DNA of 22,839 bases from DATIJJ01 sp035478795 (GCA_035478795.1 DATIJJ010000006.1:1-22839); one strand, 5' to 3'; counted from the first letter of the stretch, positions 15,171 through 22,682 are shown. Program-made: numbers and translations. Notes: generated by a model from the letters alone, not told the origin.

Positions 15171-16378
15171 AATCCACTCCGCGTGATAATGAAACTCGCC
15201 TTGACGGCTTGCCCTGCAACCGCTGCATTTTCCTGTTTAACCGTCAATCCATTTTGGGTCAACGTGCGCGCCAGATTATCCAGATCATCGACTGTATTGG
15301 CCGTTAATTCGAGTGTTAATCCATTTTCCCGATAATCGAGATTTTTCAATTGCACCGCGTGTGTTTGTGATAAGGGAACACTGACTTTCGCCAGTAAAAT
15401 TAAAAAATAATTGGTATTGGCACGCTCTTCCAAAGCCGATAATTTTTCCTGCAGGCGTTCACGTGGCGAAACCACACTTTTCGCTTCCGGAAAGTTGTGT
15501 TTATAAATGCGCTCTATTTTGGCTTCCGTCACATTCATTTCATGATGCAAAATAAAAAAAGAAAACAGTTCGAAAAAAAACGTCACCCCAATAAAAGCGA
15601 GTGTCGCAACACTTGCAAACAACCAGATTTTTTTGATTTCCGATGTTTTACGTTTGGGTTGATACGGCCCTTGCAACAAATTGATAACCGCAGTGGAATC
15701 CAGCCAGGTGGGAAATGTCTCAAGCCAGTCCAGTTCCGACCAGTGAATTTCATTGATCACCACGGAGCCGGGTTGAATAGCAAGCGGCTTCGTCAAGGTA
15801 TTGTAGACATGAAGACACTCCGGTTTTTCAACCGCGGCCGTCATCGCAAGCTCTATCAACACAGGCAGATTGGTCGAATCGCCGCCAAACCCCTGGAAAA
15901 TACCCTGACGCACGGTCGCAGCATCCTGAAAAATACTCGAAGACCAGGCTTTTTCAACCCTCGGCAAGGCAAAAACGGCAGAACAGACCGTTGTCGGAAC
16001 AATGTCGTATTGTCTTAACAACGCCATCCATTCATCCATTTTTTTTCGCGAAACAATTGCCGTTGGCACCTTGCCATCTGCCTCTACATCCCCTGCTGCA
16101 AAATGCAGATCATGCACATCGTCAATCAATTGTTCCTCGAGCGCAAATGGCAGCGCCTTCAATAATCGCTCGCGATTTAATTTCGGAAGGAGAACATCCG
16201 TCAGCAACACATCCGTTGCCGGTACCACCACCACTGTTTCGTGTTGCCTGTCTTCAAAAGAGAGTTCGGACAAATGCTCGCGCAACACACTTTTTTCGAT
16301 GTCATCACCATCAAGGATCACCCAGCTGGCCTGTGACAGTTCCATGGAATGCAGATAAAGAAAAATCCGTCGGGTCAT
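15167..16378 (-). CDS. gspL: Type II secretion system protein GspL
   Basis: 403 residues. GspL is the inner-membrane platform protein whose actin-like cytoplasmic domain recruits the ATPase GspE. The cytoplasmic domain covers about 1-240 (VVVVPATDVLLTDVLLPKLNRERLLKALPFALEEQLIDD is the typical N-terminal stretch, quoted here only by its ends VVVVPATD and LEEQLIDD). A single membrane helix lies near 250-277, followed by a periplasmic ferredoxin-like domain (LKNLDYRENGLTLELTANTVDDL). The frame is open seven codons further upstream, but the ATG at 16378 is chosen because it overlaps the gspK stop as ATGA. It overlaps gspM by 4 nt. Confidence 0.9.
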   Translation of the reverse strand: MTRRIFLYLHSMELSQASWVILDGDDIEKSVLREHLSELSFEDRQHETVVVVPATDVLLTDVLLPKLNRERLLKALPFALEEQLIDDVHDLHFAAGDVEADGKVPTAIVSRKKMDEWMALLRQYDIVPTTVCSAVFALPRVEKAWSSSIFQDAATVRQGIFQGFGGDSTNLPVLIELAMTAAVEKPECLHVYNTLTKPLAIQPGSVVINEIHWSELDWLETFPTWLDSTAVINLLQGPYQPKRKTSEIKKIWLFASVATLAFIGVTFFFELFSFFILHHEMNVTEAKIERIYKHNFPEAKSVVSPRERLQEKLSALEERANTNYFLILLAKVSVPLSQTHAVQLKNLDYRENGLTLELTANTVDDLDNLARTLTQNGLTVKQENAAVAGQAVKASFIITRSGL

Positions 16379-17313
16379 AATGTTCCTTTGCTTTGCCACA
16401 CAATGATCACCGCGGGTTGCGATTTTTTTAAATAGCGCATCATGAGTGTATACAGCATCGTTTGTTGGTCGCCTATTGTTACATGAGTCTTTACTAAAAA
16501 AAAGTCGCTTGAAACAGCCAATGCAGTTTTTCCGATCGGACTGTTTTGAATGGCCGGGAAATTTTTAAGCCCATCGAGATTCGCGAGTGGCGATTCATGT
16601 CGATACTGATCAAATGCCTTTGCGATATCCGGTGTAATGGCAGGTGATAAAGCCATGATGACAGGCAGAGGCGCGCTATTAATATTGATCGTGGTTTTAA
16701 GGGGCAGTGCGGTGACGAGCGGTTCCAGTGCGGTATATAACGCGGGCGTCATACCCTGAACGAGACGTAATTCACTGACACTCGCCATCGCATGATGCGC
16801 CGATCGATACGGTGGATTTTGTTTTGCATAATACTGATCAAATCGCGTGTTGTGTAACCCCGGTGTGATCCAGTCCACCACGCCCTGCGTGATATTTTTT
16901 GCTGTACTCAACGGAATACCGGGTGCTGATTGTTGAATCAATTGCGCGAAAAAAAGTTGATAATCCGCATCCGTCAAATTATTCACATTCACCTTGCCTT
17001 GCGCATCTTCAATAACACTTTGAACTGTCGCGCCATTTATTTTATCAGCAGGGGATGTGATGGGTGTGCGATCCGTGACAGCCGTGGGTTGTTTGAATTT
17101 CAAATCATTCACGAGTTGATCTTTCGCAAAGGCAATCGATCCTTCCGCATATAAATTCGCCTGTTGATTATTTAAGATGAGCATCGTTCGACGGGTATCC
17201 ACTGACAACCGATCGATCATCGCAATCGCTGCCGCTGCAACCAGTGCGGTGACAAAAAGGGCGACGACAATCGCGGTTCCCTGCTGTTTCGTTATGTTAA
17301 TTTGACGGTTCAA
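16375..17313 (-). CDS. gspK: Type II secretion minor pseudopilin GspK
   Basis: 312 residues. GspK caps the pseudopilus tip together with GspI and GspJ. The prepilin leader ends at QQG (12), followed by TAIVVALFVTALVAAAAIAM. As in other GspK proteins the glutamate normally at +5 is missing, which is expected because the tip subunit is not added below another one. The large helical domain inserted in GspK shows GKVNVNNLTDADYQLFFAQL, GVVDWITPG and AHHAMASVSELRLVQG, then a second TTININSAPLPVIMALSP. The start overlaps gspJ by 17 nt and the stop overlaps gspL. Confidence 0.93.
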   Translation of the reverse strand: MNRQINITKQQGTAIVVALFVTALVAAAAIAMIDRLSVDTRRTMLILNNQQANLYAEGSIAFAKDQLVNDLKFKQPTAVTDRTPITSPADKINGATVQSVIEDAQGKVNVNNLTDADYQLFFAQLIQQSAPGIPLSTAKNITQGVVDWITPGLHNTRFDQYYAKQNPPYRSAHHAMASVSELRLVQGMTPALYTALEPLVTALPLKTTININSAPLPVIMALSPAITPDIAKAFDQYRHESPLANLDGLKNFPAIQNSPIGKTALAVSSDFFLVKTHVTIGDQQTMLYTLMMRYLKKSQPAVIIVWQSKGTL

Positions 17314-17917
17314 TGGGCTGACCTTTCAATAAATAAAGTTGTGTGATCTGACCCCAATCGCGCACTGTTAAAGAAACACGAACAGCGACAGGCCAGGTGG
17401 ATTGATGCGGATCACTCGACACCGGCCAGCTGGTTTGAAAATGATTTTTGTCATCGAGATACTCAAAACGCAATGCACTGACGTTTGTGAGTAAAGACCT
17501 GACATCGGGTGACGTTTCTTTCGCCTGATCGAGCATCGGCCAGGTCAATCGTTCCAGCGTCCCCTGATTTAATTGATAACGCGTGCGCTGAAGCGTACTT
17601 CGTTGCAATTGTCCAAACGGATTATCGAAACCCGTATGCGTAAACGTAACTGTTTGCGCGGTACCGACAAATCCTTCCATCTGTCCGGAAGCTGTCATAA
17701 TCGGTCGATCAATCACCTGTTCAATATCACGCGACATCAACAACAATGCCACCTGCAATTCAGCCAGCCGCGCTGCTTTTTTTTCGGCAGACGATTGTGT
17801 GCCGAGTGTCGTATGCAAGGCAGTCACTAAAATAACTGACACGATACTAAAAATAAAAAGCGCGATAATAATTTCAAGCAATGTAAAACCGCGATTTTTT
17901 TTATGATTAGCTGCCAT
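17297..17917 (-). CDS. gspJ: Type II secretion minor pseudopilin GspJ
   Basis: 206 residues from the ATG at 17917. The N-terminus NHKKNRGFTLLEIIIALFIF is a prepilin signal cut after Gly, with Glu at +5. The rest follows the GspJ pattern (MSRDIEQVIDRPIM, GQLQRSTLQRTRYQLNQG, LERLTWPMLDQA, and DWGQITQLYLL near the end). The frame is open 31 codons further upstream inside gspI, but prepilin leaders are short, so the internal ATG is the start. It overlaps gspI by 11 nt and gspK by 17 nt. Confidence 0.93.
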   Translation of the reverse strand: MAANHKKNRGFTLLEIIIALFIFSIVSVILVTALHTTLGTQSSAEKKAARLAELQVALLLMSRDIEQVIDRPIMTASGQMEGFVGTAQTVTFTHTGFDNPFGQLQRSTLQRTRYQLNQGTLERLTWPMLDQAKETSPDVRSLLTNVSALRFEYLDDKNHFQTSWPVSSDPHQSTWPVAVRVSLTVRDWGQITQLYLLKGQPIEPSN

Positions 17918-18287
17918 AGAGATAACTTTCCAGATGCGCGTAACGTTTGTGATCCGGTTCGTGAAAAACTTCCACGACAACTTGTTGAATGTGTGGATTG
18001 GGTGTGGCATGAAGCAATGCCGTCCACGTCCATGCTTGTCCGAGTGTTTTATTGTTTTCTGATAAATGATCAGGCGCGCCCGGCACTGTAATCAATCCGG
18101 CGCGTATCGTATTTATCACAGTGGAACCAACCCAGGTCGCAATCGTTCTGTTTTGAAGATACAACGTATGACGAATATTTTGTGAAGCCGATTGAATAAT
18201 TGCGGTCAGTGCAATGCTTAAAATCGCCAACGCAATTAACACTTCAACCAATGTTAACCCTCGTTCATTTTGCCTGAAATGCCGCAC
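17907..18287 (-). CDS. gspI: Type II secretion minor pseudopilin GspI
   Basis: 126 residues, the usual size. The prepilin leader ends at ERG (10) and is followed by LTLVEVLIALAILSIALTAI, with Glu at +5. The body has the GspI features NRTIATWVGSTVINTIRAG and a C-terminal WTWTALLHATPNPHIQQVVVEVF, where the leading residues are typical of the family. GspI starts assembly of the tip complex with GspJ and GspK. It overlaps gspH by 23 nt and gspJ by 11 nt, which argues for coupled translation and fixed stoichiometry. Confidence 0.93.
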   Translation of the reverse strand: MRHFRQNERGLTLVEVLIALAILSIALTAIIQSASQNIRHTLYLQNRTIATWVGSTVINTIRAGLITVPGAPDHLSENNKTLGQAWTWTALLHATPNPHIQQVVVEVFHEPDHKRYAHLESYLYGS

Positions 18288-18765
18288 TCGTTACCTCGCC
18301 ATTCGCTTTTCCTGTTATTAGATAAGTCGGACTTTCACCCATCTTGCCTATGAAGATCACAAAAGGCGTCAGATCATTGCCGGGCGTGATAATAATTTTT
18401 GGTTCACTGTTTGCTGAAATTATTTCATCCTGGATTTTTAATGTCACGTGTGTATTGGCTGGAAAACGATGCGCGCGAAAAGGCGGCTCATTCATCGGCA
18501 CCCAATGATTTTCATCTGTTTTGGCATCTCGCTCCAGCTGATAAAATTGAAACGACTGCGAGGTCACGGCAAGCCCCAACGTCTTTGGGCCCAACATCGC
18601 TTCCTGTTCTGCCAGCAAAAGCGTATTCGTGAGTTGTTTCGCGAGTGTTTCATCGTGTTTACGCGAATTGGAATGAATCGTGATCATGGCAATCCCTGCC
18701 ACAATACTGATGATAATCATCACGACCACGACTTCAATCAGCGTGAAACCCTGCTTTTTCTCCAT
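18265..18765 (-). CDS. gspH: Type II secretion minor pseudopilin GspH
   Basis: 166 residues. The N-terminus MEKKQGFTLIEVVVVMIIIS is a prepilin signal (cleavage after Gly6, Glu at +5). The rest fits the GspH/FimT family: LAKQLTNTLLLAEQEAMLGP, LGLAVTSQSFQFYQL, and a C-terminal PFVIFIGKMGESPTYLITG. GspH joins the tip complex to the main GspG filament. The ATG shares one base with the gspG stop codon. Confidence 0.92.
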   Translation of the reverse strand: MEKKQGFTLIEVVVVMIIISIVAGIAMITIHSNSRKHDETLAKQLTNTLLLAEQEAMLGPKTLGLAVTSQSFQFYQLERDAKTDENHWVPMNEPPFRAHRFPANTHVTLKIQDEIISANSEPKIIITPGNDLTPFVIFIGKMGESPTYLITGKANGEVTSAAFQAK

Positions 18766-19193
18766 CAGGCAGAACCGGACTGATTGGTTTCAGCCACCGT
18801 GTTGTCAATTTCGCTATTACCGTCTTTTCCTTTGGGACCAAAACTGAAGATGCGCAATTTTTCATTGTTATTCACGTATTGGTATTCCTGCCCCCAGGGA
18901 TCCATCGGCAACTGTTGCAAATAGCCATCCGATTTCCAGTTTTGCGGTATGGGCGCTGCAGTCGGTTTTTTAACCAATGCTTCAAGGCCCTGATCGGTCG
19001 TCGGATACATCCCGTTATCCAGTTTATAAAGATCAAGCGCACTCTGGATCGCGAGCAAATCCTGTTTCACTTTAACAATACGCGCCTGCTCCGGGCGGCT
19101 CATGATTTTCGGGATAATGATGGCGCCCAGAATACCCAGAATGACCACTACCACCATGACTTCAATTAATGTAAAACCCGCGGACTTCTTCAT
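18765..19193 (-). CDS. gspG: Type II secretion major pseudopilin GspG
   Basis: 142 residues. GspG is the main subunit of the pseudopilus that pushes substrates through the secretin. The N-terminus MKKSAGFTLIEVMVVVVILG has the leader cut after Gly6 and Glu at +5. The globular domain is canonical: LYKLDNGMYPTTDQGLEALV, LPMDPWGQEYQYVN and FSFGPKGKDGNSEIDNT, the last being the calcium-binding region. It is first in the gspGHIJKLM operon, with a promoter in the divergent gap (19225-19253). In Legionella lspF lies immediately upstream; here the upstream neighbour is an unrelated gene on the other strand. Confidence 0.96.
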   Translation of the reverse strand: MKKSAGFTLIEVMVVVVILGILGAIIIPKIMSRPEQARIVKVKQDLLAIQSALDLYKLDNGMYPTTDQGLEALVKKPTAAPIPQNWKSDGYLQQLPMDPWGQEYQYVNNNEKLRIFSFGPKGKDGNSEIDNTVAETNQSGSA

Positions 19194-19224
19194 GTTTTTT
19201 TACCCTGAATGAATGGAAGGCCCC

Positions 19225-19253
19225 AGTATAATTAAAGATTGATAAAGAGGGAA
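19225..19253 (-). promoter_or_regulatory. Putative promoter of the gsp operon
   Basis: On the minus strand TATACT (19230-19225) lies 17 nt from a weak TTCCCT (19253-19248), with a predicted leader of about 24 nt before gspG. It would now act as the operon's own promoter, consistent with separation from gspF. The -35 match is poor. Confidence 0.4.
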
Positions 19254-19344
19254 ATCCGCGGGTATACTGAGGGTATGGATTTATTATTTTCAAATAAAAT
19301 TATAAGTTATTATTAATCATAAAGTTAGCTCGAGGAATTGAATT

Positions 19345-19707
19345 ATGACCACTCATACTCCTGCAGGAAAAAGCAATCTGATATTCGCCCAGATCCATGG
19401 CACGGCCGTTAAAAATGAAAAAGTTGGTGCAAAGGCTGTCAAACAACTGGATGGACGACTGGGCAAAATTTACACGCATCTCCGGAAAGCCCAACTGGAA
19501 GCAGCCCTCATTGGCAAAAACGATTCCAAAGATCTCGACTTCCTGAAAAAAGGGGTGAAGGCGTTAGATCAAAATCTGGGCAACCTTGCTGAACATGTCA
19601 AGAACCTGCGACAAAATAGCAGTGACACCCTGAAAGCGAGACAAAGTGCGACACCCACAAAAACAACACGCCCGGCGTCTACCCCATCACGCCGTCCGGG
19701 CCAGTAG
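19345..19707 (+). CDS. Unrecognised small basic protein
   Basis: 120 residues, no family recognised. A GAGGA lies 8 nt before the ATG, so translation is likely. The protein is lysine-rich and helical by composition through residue ~95 (VKQLDGRLGKIYTHLRKAQLEA, FLKKGVKALDQNLGNLAEHV are amphipathic), and ends in a low-complexity tail rich in Thr, Pro, Ser and Arg. There is no signal peptide or membrane segment. It is divergent from gspG and 51 nt upstream of the next gene, with which it may form an operon. It could be a nucleic-acid-binding or secreted protein; neither is shown. Confidence 0.7.
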   Translation: MTTHTPAGKSNLIFAQIHGTAVKNEKVGAKAVKQLDGRLGKIYTHLRKAQLEAALIGKNDSKDLDFLKKGVKALDQNLGNLAEHVKNLRQNSSDTLKARQSATPTKTTRPASTPSRRPGQ

Positions 19708-19713
19708 GAGCTG

Positions 19714-19725
19714 AGGTTGCAACCT
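19714..19725. promoter_or_regulatory. Perfect 12-bp palindrome in the gap between two genes
   Basis: AGGTTGCAACCT lies 6 nt after the stop of the 120-residue gene and 33 nt before the next ATG. With no loop it is a poor RNA hairpin but a plausible site for a dimeric DNA-binding protein. It may be chance. Confidence 0.2.
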
Positions 19726-19758
19726 GCACCTTTCACAGCCCCGTGAGGAGATAAGTAA

Positions 19759-20535
19759 ATGTTCGACCGGTTACAGAAACCTTTTTTAACCGTTGAAACC
19801 GGCGAAGCGTATCAACCCATCCGTCTGACTTATGATCTGAATGAGTCGGACGGATTGTTATCTACCCTCGAAAGATTGCGCTGTGTTCAAAAAAATCCGC
19901 ACGCCAATTCCTGGAACTGGTACTGGAAAGATGAATGCGATGATTTGCATTTTGAGTCTCTCGAATCGTTTCGCAAAAATCCCGAACATCCGGTTCGTCT
20001 TGGTACGATTACGGTGCGTGATGGGAAGCTTTTCCTGAATTTGCCTTCGTTCAAACGCGCCTGCATGGCGGTGCCTTTTTTTCATAAAATCATGAGTAAA
20101 ACGATTGCGAAAGTCCATCACGCGGATTTTTTAAATAAAGTGTTTGCGACGGATGAAAGATTGCCGCATGGTTTTTCTGAAATGTTCAAGGAAGAAGAAC
20201 TGGATCGCATTTTGCATGAGCGTCTCGACAGTTATAACAAGGTCAAGGAAGAGTGTGAGAGAGCAAAAACCGCCGAGGAGGCGCTCGCGATTTTATCCGA
20301 TTACACGCATTCGGAAGCGGGAAAAAAACTGCCTTATGCAGAACGTTACGTATTTGAGATGCAAAACCAGGATGATCCGGATGTGGTGTTTTTAGGATTC
20401 TACATTTACCTGCGGGGTCGTGAGCTGGTTGCGATCAAGCGCTGGTTTGGTGAGACGGGTTATTCGCTGGCGGATGCGGCGGATGAAACGGTTGAGGCGG
20501 TGTTTGGCGGGTTGGGTGTGGATATTATCGAATAA
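19759..20535 (+). CDS. Unrecognised 258-residue protein
   Basis: No known domain is recognised. An AGGAG lies 9 nt before the ATG, so the start is well supported. The protein is soluble, acidic and rich in aromatic residues (NSWNWYWKDECDDLHFESL near 50-68). A central helical region (about 140-190: FKEEELDRILHERLDSYNKV, CERAKTAEEALAILSDY) has coiled-coil character, and the C-terminal part (VVFLGFYIYLRGRELVAIKR, then WFGETGYSLADAADETVEAV) looks like a compact alpha/beta fold. No signal peptide is present. It follows the 120-residue gene on the same strand and precedes the repeat-rich gap. An effector or phage/mobile-element origin is possible but unsupported. Confidence 0.75.
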   Translation: MFDRLQKPFLTVETGEAYQPIRLTYDLNESDGLLSTLERLRCVQKNPHANSWNWYWKDECDDLHFESLESFRKNPEHPVRLGTITVRDGKLFLNLPSFKRACMAVPFFHKIMSKTIAKVHHADFLNKVFATDERLPHGFSEMFKEEELDRILHERLDSYNKVKEECERAKTAEEALAILSDYTHSEAGKKLPYAERYVFEMQNQDDPDVVFLGFYIYLRGRELVAIKRWFGETGYSLADAADETVEAVFGGLGVDIIE

Positions 20536-20549
20536 AAATCCTGCGATAA

Positions 20550-20593
20550 CTTTATCCGGACCAGGGCTTTATCCGGATCGTGAGCTTTATCCG
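20550..20593 (+). repeat. Three CTTTATCCG motifs spaced 17-18 nt, leading into the REP element
   Basis: CTTTATCCGG occurs at 20550 and 20567, and CTTTATCCGA at 20585, where it becomes the outer tip of the palindrome. It may be partial copies of the element's end left by slippage or nested insertion. Confidence 0.6.
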
Positions 20594-20690
20594 AGCCGCG
20601 ACCGTCAGGGAGCGTCACAAGCTCTGCAAAATATCATGAAATTAAAACAGCGCCTGTGACGCTCCCTGACGGTCGCGGCTCGGATAGAGC
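20584..20690. repeat. REP-like palindromic element, copy 2
   Basis: 35-nt arms (20584-20618 and 20656-20690) pair with one mismatch; the core is CCGAGCCGCGACCGTCAGGG, ending in AGCGTCAC next to the loop. The 37-nt A/T-rich centre contains TCTGCAAAATATCA and TGAAATTAA. Copy 3 at 22683-22780 has the same centre on the opposite strand, so this is a whole repeated element in inverted orientation and not only matching arms. It lies between the 258-residue gene and the ankyrin/U-box gene. Confidence 0.9.
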
Positions 20691-20805
20691 CATGATTCAC
20701 GCCAAAACCGGTCGACTGAGGATTTGTCTGTAACCATTTGATTATACAGGAAAATTTATCGATCGCCGCCCGCTCGTCGGATCTGATTTTTCGTAACATA
20801 TTGAA

Positions 20806-20811
20806 TATACT
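20806..20811 (+). promoter_or_regulatory. Possible -10 box of the ankyrin/U-box gene
   Basis: TATACT at 20806-20811, with a weak CTGATT 17 nt upstream, would give a leader of about 145 nt that includes the hairpin at 20896-20959. Other A/T-rich alternatives exist in this gap. Confidence 0.3.
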
Positions 20812-20895
20812 AACAATTTTATTTTTCCCTTCTGTTGCGATTTCGACCCAAAATCGCCTATCCATATGATTAATAATGAATTTTTTGATAAATTG

Positions 20896-20961
20896 CCTCG
20901 CTCGATTGACGAAATCATAATCAATCATTAGAATTAGATCAATTTTAGATCGAGCGAGGGG
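20896..20961 (+). promoter_or_regulatory. Leader hairpin that covers the ribosome-binding site
   Basis: A perfect 11-bp inverted repeat, CCTCGCTCGAT (20896-20906) and ATCGAGCGAGG (20949-20959), encloses a 42-nt A/T-rich loop. The right arm contains the GAGG that, with the following GG, is the only Shine-Dalgarno sequence before the ATG at 20965. In the transcript the stem would hide the ribosome-binding site. Whether the structure is a control element, a thermosensor or a DNA operator cannot be told from sequence. Confidence 0.55.
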
Positions 20962-20964
20962 AAA

Positions 20965-22503
20965 ATGCATCCGAGAAATTCAGATCAGTCTTTAATCAAT
21001 GCAGTCGTTAACCTCAATGATGCTCGGGTTTTTGAATTGATTGCAGCCCGTGCCAACGTCAATGCAGTTGCACCAGAAAACCAGTTGTCAGCATTGATGC
21101 ACGCTGTCACCAGAAAGCGTCTTGTTATTGTGCGAGCACTACATAGTGCAGGCGCTGTGGTGAACGTTAAAGATCACATGGGCTTCACGCCCTTAATGAA
21201 TGCAGCCGTAAGCGGACGTCTCGACATCGTTCAGTTCCTGCTTGAGCAGGGTGCTTTTTATGAAACCCGTAATAACTATAATGAAACGGCAGCCATGATG
21301 GCGCGCTATAATAGATATGCAGAAACAACCGCAACTTTCCTGGAATCCCTGCCCGCCCCATTTCGAGGACCTCAGACCTTACAGGAAGCAAGAGCCGCTG
21401 GCAGATTGGCTCCAGGGATTGCCCGCGCTTTCCCGGAAGAACCCGATCAGATGATAAGACAACGGGATATTGATTTGACAGTAGCCGCCCGGACAGGCAA
21501 TGAAGCACGCTTTCACGAATTGCTTCGAGCAGGTGCTCACATCAATGCTTTCGACGATTACGGCGTACCGGTGTTGGTACAAGCCGCAACAGGCGGAAAC
21601 ATCAACATCGTCCGATTTTTGCTTGACCAGCCAGAAACCAATATCAATGCGGGTTGCGCACTTTGGAACAACACTGCTCTCATGCGTGCTGTATGTGAGG
21701 GACATCTGACCATTGTTGAGCTTTTACTGGAACGCGGCGCGATGGTGAATGTCGTTAATTTGATGGGAAATACAGCCCTGATCATGCTAATGTCATCCAG
21801 TGCAGAGCGTCGCGTCCATCTTGAAATCAAAAGATTATTGCTTAATGCAGGCGCAAATCCTGAACATATTGATGATCAGGGTATCAGTGCAGCTCATCTG
21901 GCTCGACAAAATTCTCAATCTGATCCCCTCTATCACGTGGCGTCGCCGTTTCAAGAACAAAAAATCCCTCCACCACCACCAGCAAGACACCCTGAAGAAA
22001 AAACAGTGTCTGCTGCTGCGCCCCCAAAAAAGCCGTCCACTTTTCAGGAACGACTGGCTGAAATCAACTATGAAGGCCCAATACCCGAAGAATTTCTGTG
22101 TCCTGTTTCATACGAGTTCATCAATGACCCTGTTGCAGCCAGCTCAGGCATTTTCTACGACAGATCATCACTCATTCACTATTTTGAATCCAACAAAGAT
22201 CATGACAAACTGCTATGTCCGGTTACAAAAAGTTTTTTCATTTCAAAAAAAGAACTGGAATCGCAACCGAACGTTTATTTTAAAAACAGGCTGAATGATT
22301 TTGTGACGGAAAAAGAAAAAGCACACGCCGAAAAGAAAAAAGCCGTGGCAGCTCCACCTCCCCCGCCAACAGCATCTCCATCGTCGGATCCCGGGAGCCC
22401 ACGTGCAGCTCACATGGGGATGTTTGCTACAAACAGCGCAAATTCTTCTTCCGAAGAAAATCCATCGCATGGAAATCCAGCACGTGGATTTAAAAAAGGA
22501 TAA
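20965..22503 (+). CDS. Ankyrin-repeat and U-box protein, candidate effector E3 ubiquitin ligase
   Basis: 512 residues. Ankyrin-type helices fill about 5-130 and 165-316, with clear units at 39-104 (SALMHAVTRKRLVIVRALHS, GFTPLMNAAVSGRLDIVQFL) and 199-264 (NTALMRAVCEGHLTIVELLL). A proline-rich linker (about 328-356) precedes a U-box at 373-447: IPEEFLCPVSYEFINDPVA, G395, Y398-R400, CPVT at 418-421 and QPN at 434-436. U-boxes recruit E2 enzymes and occur naturally in eukaryotes; bacterial ones, such as Legionella LubX, are translocated ligases. After a lysine/glutamate-rich helix the tail is Pro/Ser-rich with SSSEEN, like a Dot/Icm signal. No secretory signal peptide. Ankyrins would choose the host target. 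The domain calls are firm; translocation and ligase activity are inferred. Confidence 0.9.
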   Translation: MHPRNSDQSLINAVVNLNDARVFELIAARANVNAVAPENQLSALMHAVTRKRLVIVRALHSAGAVVNVKDHMGFTPLMNAAVSGRLDIVQFLLEQGAFYETRNNYNETAAMMARYNRYAETTATFLESLPAPFRGPQTLQEARAAGRLAPGIARAFPEEPDQMIRQRDIDLTVAARTGNEARFHELLRAGAHINAFDDYGVPVLVQAATGGNINIVRFLLDQPETNINAGCALWNNTALMRAVCEGHLTIVELLLERGAMVNVVNLMGNTALIMLMSSSAERRVHLEIKRLLLNAGANPEHIDDQGISAAHLARQNSQSDPLYHVASPFQEQKIPPPPPARHPEEKTVSAAAPPKKPSTFQERLAEINYEGPIPEEFLCPVSYEFINDPVAASSGIFYDRSSLIHYFESNKDHDKLLCPVTKSFFISKKELESQPNVYFKNRLNDFVTEKEKAHAEKKKAVAAPPPPPTASPSSDPGSPRAAHMGMFATNSANSSSEENPSHGNPARGFKKG

Positions 22504-22510
22504 AAAATAA

Positions 22511-22618
22511 TTATCCGTTAAACTGATCCAGCTGGAAGATCGGCAACAACACCGCGAGCACGATAAATAACACAATCGCACCCATCAGCAAAATAACTGT
22601 GTGCTGGTTGACGTTCCC
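22511..22618 (-). pseudogene. gspF: Detached C-terminal end of GspF
   Basis: On the minus strand the frame ending at the TAA (22513-22511) reads HTVILLMGAIVLFIVLAVLL and then PIFQLDQFNG, the characteristic last membrane helix and tail of GspF, the polytopic type II platform protein. Only about 33 codons remain. Upstream the frame runs into G-rich hairpin sequence (22629-22654) and the REP element, with no GspF-like residues; a chance ATG at 22675 opens a 54-codon hybrid frame. L. pneumophila lspF precedes lspG, but gspG is now 3.3 kb away. A complete gspF elsewhere in the genome is possible and likely needed for function. Confidence 0.75.
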
Positions 22619-22628
22619 CCCTTCCTTT

Positions 22629-22654
22629 CCTTCCCCCACAAAACGGGGGGAAGG
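22629..22654. repeat. G/C-rich hairpin next to the gspF remnant
   Basis: CCTTCCCCC (22629-22637) and GGGGGAAGG (22646-22654) form a 9-bp stem around an 8-nt loop. It lies exactly at the point where GspF similarity stops, so it may mark the junction. No T-run follows on either side, so a terminator role is unlikely. Confidence 0.55.
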
Positions 22655-22682
22655 GACCCACGGGAGCGAGGCCATTGTTGTA

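Noticed and set aside
16375..17313. GspK missing the +5 glutamate as a defect
   Set aside because: Lack of Glu at +5 is normal for GspK, which sits at the pseudopilus tip.
20605..20970. 121-codon frame on the minus strand upstream of the ankyrin gene
   Set aside because: It ends inside REP copy 2 and starts over the ankyrin gene's ribosome-binding site; no recognisable domain. A decayed gene cannot be fully excluded.
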